This document shows, piece by piece, positions 14,170-15,371 of a DNA stretch of 15,371 nucleotides. The notes beneath the pieces are model-generated. The model was not told the origin of the DNA and made no database searches. It worked only from the letters and a program-made list of their open reading frames with translations. The DNA comes from Acholeplasmatales bacterium. GTDB lineage: Bacteria > Bacillota_I > Bacilli_A > Acholeplasmatales > Anaeroplasmataceae. Position numbers and translations under genes: made by a program. Positions within the stretch are counted from its first letter, which is position 1. Each line of letters opens with the position of its first letter. Location: NCBI GenBank assembly GCA_016282815.1, contig JAEELU010000019.1, forward strand, positions 1 through 15,371, given 5' to 3'.

Positions 14170-14214
14170 AATACTAATGTAAAACAAATATACATTTTAA
14201 AGGAGAAAAAGCAT

Positions 14215-15371
14215 ATGAATGAAATTAAATGTCCTAAATGTGGAGAAGTGTTTAAGGTTGATGAGGTTAGCTACGCTAATATTTTAAAGCAAATTAGAGA
14301 TCATGAATTTAATGATGAGGTTAATAAAAGAGTTAGAGAATCATTAAATGAGGCTAATGCTAAGCATGAGCTAGAGGAGCAGAAGCTTAAAAATCAAAAG
14401 GATAATGAAATTAATGATCTAAAGAATAACAATTATATTGAATTAGAAAAGCTTAGAGCCCAAATTAAGGAATTAAATTATAAGCTTGATTCATATGATA
14501 AGGAAAAGAAAATTGAAATAACTGAAGCCTTAAGTAAGAAGGAAAGCGAAATTCAAGCAAAGGAAAATACAATTACTGAGCTTAAATATAAGCTAGACTC
14601 AAGCTCTAAGGAAAGAGAAATAGCTATCAATGAGGTAGTAAACAAAAAGAATGGTGAGCTTCAGGAAAAGGAAAATGCCATCAATGAATTAAAATATAAG
14701 CTTGATAATAGTGCTAAGGAACAGATACTTGCTACTAACGCTATTAAGGAAAAATATGATGTAATAATCAAAGAGAAGAATGAGCAAATTGATTATTACA
14801 AGGACCTTAAGGCTAGAATGAGTACAAAGCTTGTTGGTGAAACACTTGAGCAGCATTGCCAAATTGAATTTGATAAGCTAAGAGCTACTGCATTTAAGAA
14901 TGCCTACTTCGAGAAGGATAATGATGCTAAAACAGGCTCTAAGGGTGATTTCATCTATAGAGAAACTACAGAAGAGGGTGCCGAGCTAATCTCTATCATG
15001 TTTGAAATGAAAAATCAAAATGATGAGACTGCAACAAAGCATAAGAATGAGGATTTCTTTAAGGAGCTTGATAAGGATAGAAAGGAAAAGAACTGTGAAT
15101 ATGCAGTACTTGTATCAATGCTAGAGGCTGATAATGATTTCTATAATGCTGGTATTGCGGATGTATCATATAGATACGATAAAATGTACGTAGTAAGACC
15201 TCAGTGCTTTATACCTATCATTACATTACTTAGAAATGCTAGCTTAAATGCTGAAAAGTACAAGAATGAGCTAATGATTGCTAAAAACCAAAATGTAGAT
15301 ATAACTAATTTTGAGGATAGCTTAATTAGCTTCCAGCAGGGCTTCGCTAAGAACTATGAGCTTGCATCTAA
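14215..15371 (+). CDS. DUF2130-family protein, 3' end beyond the window
   Basis: The frame is open from ATG 14215 to the end (385 codons seen). AAAGGAG (14199-14205) lies 9 nt upstream. It begins with a CxxC knuckle, KCPKCG (Cys6, Cys9), then a charged coiled coil (about 25-200) containing three 36-residue repeats. The conserved DUF2130 region follows (about 205 onward). It contains GSKGDFIYRE (241-250) and IMFEMKNQ (261-268), whose Asp245 and Glu264-x-Lys266 look like a PD-(D/E)XK nuclease core. Known of the family, from memory: widespread cytosolic proteins of undetermined role with coiled coils, sometimes near DNA-processing genes. A nuclease activity is inference. Its AAG-leaning codon use resembles the transport operon and differs from the gene pair before it. 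Confidence 0.85.
   Translation, partial: MNEIKCPKCGEVFKVDEVSYANILKQIRDHEFNDEVNKRVRESLNEANAKHELEEQKLKNQKDNEINDLKNNNYIELEKLRAQIKELNYKLDSYDKEKKIEITEALSKKESEIQAKENTITELKYKLDSSSKEREIAINEVVNKKNGELQEKENAINELKYKLDNSAKEQILATNAIKEKYDVIIKEKNEQIDYYKDLKARMSTKLVGETLEQHCQIEFDKLRATAFKNAYFEKDNDAKTGSKGDFIYRETTEEGAELISIMFEMKNQNDETATKHKNEDFFKELDKDRKEKNCEYAVLVSMLEADNDFYNAGIADVSYRYDKMYVVRPQCFIPIITLLRNASLNAEKYKNELMIAKNQNVDITNFEDSLISFQQGFAKNYELAS
14470..14793 (+). repeat. Three in-frame 108-bp tandem repeats encoding coiled coil
   Basis: Residues 86-121, 122-157 and 158-193 each begin with ELnYKLD or ELKYKLD and share the pattern ELKYKLD-SxxKE...KEN. Copies 1 and 2, and 2 and 3, are clearly related and exactly 36 residues long; the end of copy 3 has drifted. 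At the DNA level only parts are alike, so the duplication is old. Copy number may differ between strains. Confidence 0.7.

Noticed and set aside
1..15371. CRISPR array, tRNA or rRNA genes, intact insertion sequence, alternative genetic code
   Set aside because: No regularly spaced repeats, no cloverleaf or rRNA-like segment and no transposase gene were seen, and TGA serves as stop in two real genes.

Overview
The window is AT-rich, low-GC Bacillota-type DNA, and every convincing gene lies on the + strand. Shine-Dalgarno sites are strong (AGGAGG class), promoters are sigma-A-like, and rho-independent hairpins are followed by T runs. TGA is used as an ordinary stop (7097-7099 and 12892-12894), so the code is standard rather than the Mycoplasma type. 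The gene content (LplB/YtcP-type sugar permeases, MsmX-type ATPase, intracellular GH28, DUF3990 gene) fits a gut-type Bacilli/Erysipelotrichia-like or related uncultured Bacillota. I cannot name a species.

Region 1 (1-816): the 3' end of an EAL-domain gene whose metal-binding loop is degraded, followed by two stacked terminators. Region 2 (817-1072): a dense control region with three A/T-flanked dyads, a sigma-A promoter with an extended -10, a perfect 14-bp palindrome in the promoter spacer, and a foldable leader with a partial cre-like site. Region 3 (1073-11692): one long operon of ten genes closed by a strong terminator. In order these are an unknown 6-TM protein, an LplB-type permease, a YtcP-type permease, a very large 771-aa binding lipoprotein, a strong intercistronic stem-loop, two unknown membrane proteins, the MsmX/UgpC-type ATPase, two more unknown membrane proteins, and a GH28 polygalacturonase-family enzyme without a signal peptide. 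The simplest reading is that pectin-type oligosaccharides are caught by the lipoprotein, imported by the two permeases powered by the ATPase, and trimmed in the cytoplasm by the GH28 enzyme. The five unknown polytopic proteins are the unexplained part.

Region 4 (11735-14025): an accessory-looking insert with more AAA/TTT-rich codon use than its surroundings. It holds an orphan promoter with a 14-codon ORF, then a promoter overlaid by direct-repeat operators. Next come two overlapping genes, an HTH-DUF3990 fusion and a partner with an unrecognised N-terminal domain plus a GNAT-like domain lacking the usual acetyl-CoA loop. A short stranded reading-frame fragment follows. It looks like a self-regulated toxin-antitoxin-like or defence-like module. 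Region 5 (14141-15371): promoter and 5' part of a DUF2130-type protein (CxxC, 36-residue coiled-coil repeats, PD-(D/E)XK-like residues), cut by the window end.

The two strongest candidates for undescribed biology are the set of unknown membrane proteins interleaved with the sugar transporter and the HTH-DUF3990/GNAT-like gene pair. All assignments come from reading motifs by eye; no searches were run.
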